64,000 nt of DNA from Iodidimonas sp. SYSU 1G8. GTDB taxonomy: Bacteria; Pseudomonadota; Alphaproteobacteria; SMXS01. Location: the NCBI RefSeq assembly GCF_039655775.1, contig NZ_JBBYXJ010000002.1:1302001-1366000 (forward strand), given 5' to 3'. Within the stretch, counting starts at the first letter, position 1. Every line of letters starts with the position of its first letter. This document shows, one piece after another, positions 62,110 to 64,000 of this stretch. A model generated the notes under the pieces. The model was not told the DNA's origin. It saw only the letters and a program-made list of their open reading frames with translations, and did no database searches. The position numbers and the translations under genes are program-made.

Positions 62110-63048
62110 TCATAGCCGCGTGCGGGAGGCGAGGTTGAGCGCGTCGACAATGCGGAAGACGATTCCGATCTCGGCGACGAAGCGCTCCAGTTCCTGGTTC
62201 ACCTGCAGGCTGGAATAGCCTTTCACCTCGAAGCGGTTCTCGTTGTTGTTCGCCGCGAGATAGAAGCTGTCGCCATGGAACGCGGCCTGAACTTTGTGGC
62301 CGAGCAAGGCGCGCAGGCTCAGCAACTGTTCCATGAAGCCCGGCGTCAGCAGGTAGCGGGCCTCCACCTGATCGGTGCCGTAGACCTCGAAGTGCTTCTC
62401 GAATTCTGGGTCTTCCAGCCTGACCCTTTCATTGTCGCCCATGCCGAAGCCGCCCAGCCAGTTGCCAAAGGCGCTGCCGTCCGTCTTGATGATTGTGGTT
62501 CCAGAGAAATTTTTCGGAAATGAGAAATTAAAAACAGGGCCGCGGAAGACCGTGACATCGCGCCGGTTTTTTCCGGACCCACTTACTTGGCGCAGGTGCA
62601 GCTCCGTCATCTCGACGCGCACCTCCTTGTATCGGCCACTGATCTGATCTTCCAGGCCGGTCCGGTTGTGACTGGGCAGCAACTTGACCTGCGACAAGGA
62701 GGGTATCGGATTACGCGTCGGCGTGACCGAAAACTCAAGGCCGAAGAAGCCGCAGAGCCGTGTGACCAGCCTTTCCTTGACCTTCTTCTGATGCTTGACG
62801 ATGGGATGCTGCACATAGGCCCATGCGGCGCCGAACGCCAGGAACCCGGCGAAGAAGCCAAAATCGGACGGGAGGAACAGGAACACGGCGCCGACGACGC
62901 CGGTCGCCAGCGGTATCGCCCAGATCGCCCGCTTCATGGCCATTTCGCGCGCCTGCAGGCGTGCGGCTTCCAGATCACCGATCATGGGATCGATCTCACG
63001 CGCGCGAAAAGCGTCGAAGCCTTCCAGCCAGGGCGCGTCTGAGGTCAT
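62110..63048 (-). CDS. DUF3137 family membrane protein
   Basis: A 312-residue protein of the DUF3137 family, function unknown. Two membrane helices at about 38-55 and 60-80 (GVVGAVFLFLPSD, FFAGFLAFGAAWAY) precede a large cytoplasmic domain with DVTVFRGPVFNFSFPKNFSG. It follows the lemA gene in the same direction with a 9-bp gap, a recurring pairing. It converges with the peroxidase gene 3 bp away. Confidence 0.82.
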   Translation of the reverse strand: MTSDAPWLEGFDAFRAREIDPMIGDLEAARLQAREMAMKRAIWAIPLATGVVGAVFLFLPSDFGFFAGFLAFGAAWAYVQHPIVKHQKKVKERLVTRLCGFFGLEFSVTPTRNPIPSLSQVKLLPSHNRTGLEDQISGRYKEVRVEMTELHLRQVSGSGKNRRDVTVFRGPVFNFSFPKNFSGTTIIKTDGSAFGNWLGGFGMGDNERVRLEDPEFEKHFEVYGTDQVEARYLLTPGFMEQLLSLRALLGHKVQAAFHGDSFYLAANNNENRFEVKGYSSLQVNQELERFVAEIGIVFRIVDALNLASRTRL

Positions 63049-63057
63049 GACAGACCC

Positions 63058-63630
63058 TTACTTCATGAAATCGGCGACATTGACGGGCTGGCGCGCGGCG
63101 GCGTCCTCGATCTCGTAGAAGGGCATGGCCTTCACGCCGATCATGCCCGCGATCATGCTGCCGGGCCAGATTTCCACCGCGTTGTTCAGGTCGGTCACGG
63201 CCGAATTGTAGAAGCGGCGCGCGGCGGCGATGTGACCTTCGACCTCGTTCAGCGTCTGCTGCGCCGTCACGATGGTGTCGGCGGAGCGCAATTCGGGATA
63301 GGCTTCCGCCACGGCGAACAGGCGGCTCAGGCCGGCGCTCAGCTGCTTCTCGGCCTCGATATGCTGGCGCACGGCGTCAGGGTCGTCGCGCTTGTAGGGG
63401 GCCTGCGCCTGATTGCGGGCGGCGACGACACTCTCCAGTACATCGCGTTCATGGGTCATGAACTTCTGCGCCAGGGTGACGACATTCGGGATCAGATCGT
63501 GGCGCTGACGCAGCTGGACGTCGATGGACGACAGGGCCTCGCGCGCCTGATTCCGTTTGGTGATCAGGCGTGCGTACAGGATGTAGAAAATCACCGCCAG
63601 GACGGCGACGACGATGATCGCGGCGAGCAT
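63058..63630 (-). CDS. LemA family protein
   Basis: A 190-residue LemA-family protein. One N-terminal membrane helix (about 2-22) leads to a long helical, coiled-coil-like domain with the family blocks RQRHDLIPNVVTLAQKFMTHE, read in pieces, and RFYNSAVTDLNNAVEIWPGSMIAG. The family is linked to membrane and stress signalling but has no fixed role. First gene of the lemA-DUF3137 pair; the start is the ATG at 63630. Confidence 0.9.
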   Translation of the reverse strand: MLAAIIVVAVLAVIFYILYARLITKRNQAREALSSIDVQLRQRHDLIPNVVTLAQKFMTHERDVLESVVAARNQAQAPYKRDDPDAVRQHIEAEKQLSAGLSRLFAVAEAYPELRSADTIVTAQQTLNEVEGHIAAARRFYNSAVTDLNNAVEIWPGSMIAGMIGVKAMPFYEIEDAAARQPVNVADFMK

Positions 63631-63719
63631 GGACCCCTCCTTGCCAAGCCATCGGACGGATGGCCGTGTGCGCGGATCATCCGCTATAGTGGCGGCGAAC
63701 TCAATGCGGGGACACCGAA

Positions 63720-64000
63720 ATGCGCTATCTTCACACCATGTTGCGGGTCCAGGATCTGGACCGGGCGCTGGATTTCTTCGTCGGCAAACTGGGGCTCGAG
63801 GAGCTGCGCCGGCACGAGGTGCCGCAGGGGCGGTTCACCCTGGTTTTCCTGGCACCGCCCGGGCAGCCGGACGCCCAGGTGGAACTCACCTATAACTGGG
63901 ATACCGAGGAGTATGGCGGCGGCCGCAATTTCGGCCATCTCGCCTACGAGGTGGATGATATCTACGGCTTATGCCAGCGCCTGATGGACAAGGGCGTCAC
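63720..64000 (+). CDS. gloA: Lactoylglutathione lyase (glyoxalase I), 3' end off the window
   Basis: The first 93 residues of glyoxalase I, which isomerises the methylglyoxal-glutathione adduct. The start MRYLHTMLRVQDLDRALDFF carries the first metal histidine, VELTYNWD the glutamate and GHLAYEVDD the second-module histidine, all as in GloA. The frame is still open at the window end; about 40 more residues are expected. Confidence 0.93.
   Translation, partial: MRYLHTMLRVQDLDRALDFFVGKLGLEELRRHEVPQGRFTLVFLAPPGQPDAQVELTYNWDTEEYGGGRNFGHLAYEVDDIYGLCQRLMDKGV

Noticed and set aside
1-64000. CRISPR array, tRNA/rRNA genes, transposase or phage genes
   Set aside because: No direct-repeat arrays, no tRNA T-loop/acceptor pattern and no mobile-element protein motifs were found by reading both strands.

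Overview
This is a gene-dense, GC-rich chromosomal window (about 60 protein genes, no gap over 300 bp) from an alphaproteobacterium. The evidence for that class is the short kinase-only HprK next to a ChvG/ChvI two-component pair and a RapZ-EIIA-HPr chain, the murU-amgK-tsaE set beside AddB/AddA (not RecBCD), and long non-coding-strand frames typical of high-GC DNA. The genus cannot be fixed from the sequence. I see no rRNA, tRNA, CRISPR array, insertion sequence or prophage.

Left third (1-29 kb), mostly housekeeping. pheT (cut by the window edge), pheS, rplT and rpmI lie on the minus strand. Two near-identical SCP2-type thiolases, an RlmI-like rRNA methyltransferase, a glutathione transferase, a VOC protein, a methyltransferase, a Nudix hydrolase and thioredoxin follow. 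Next come addB-addA (double-strand break repair) and the cell-wall recycling and t6A genes tsaE-amgK-murU. ahcY follows, with an 18-bp perfect palindrome in its leader that looks like a SahR-type operator. chvI, chvG, hprK, rapZ, EIIA and HPr form one tightly overlapping unit linking envelope sensing to a regulatory PTS; pckA and a HugZ-like protein are divergent.

Middle (29-42 kb). An unrecognised Tat-signal protein, a zinc-finger J-domain protein, and an iron module (TonB-dependent receptor plus PepSY membrane protein, with a sigma70-like promoter and a Fur-like box). Then a quinone-oxidoreductase-like enzyme, two tandem PaaI thioesterases, a quaternary-amine-type ABC transporter with fused binding protein and permease, and a three-PAS hybrid histidine kinase.

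Accessory catabolic zone (42-57 kb). An Old-Yellow-Enzyme/dienoyl-CoA reductase, an acyl-CoA ligase with an MFS transporter, a lone Rieske oxygenase, cupin, a MaoC-like pair, VOC, SRPBCC, SDR and aldo-keto reductase. These suggest breakdown of an aromatic, terpenoid or steroid-like acid through CoA esters, but the substrate is not visible. PDZ, ZntB/CorA, DUF1344, ArfB and ClC genes are interspersed.

Right end (59-64 kb). The most interesting unit is a four-gene operon: a secreted four-cysteine DUF2282 peptide, a DUF692/MNIO enzyme, a DUF2063 partner and a DoxX protein. This is a bufferin-type copper-binding RiPP system. It has a candidate ECF-sigma promoter and a divergent thiol-peroxidase-like gene. 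DUF3137, LemA and the start of glyoxalase I close the window.
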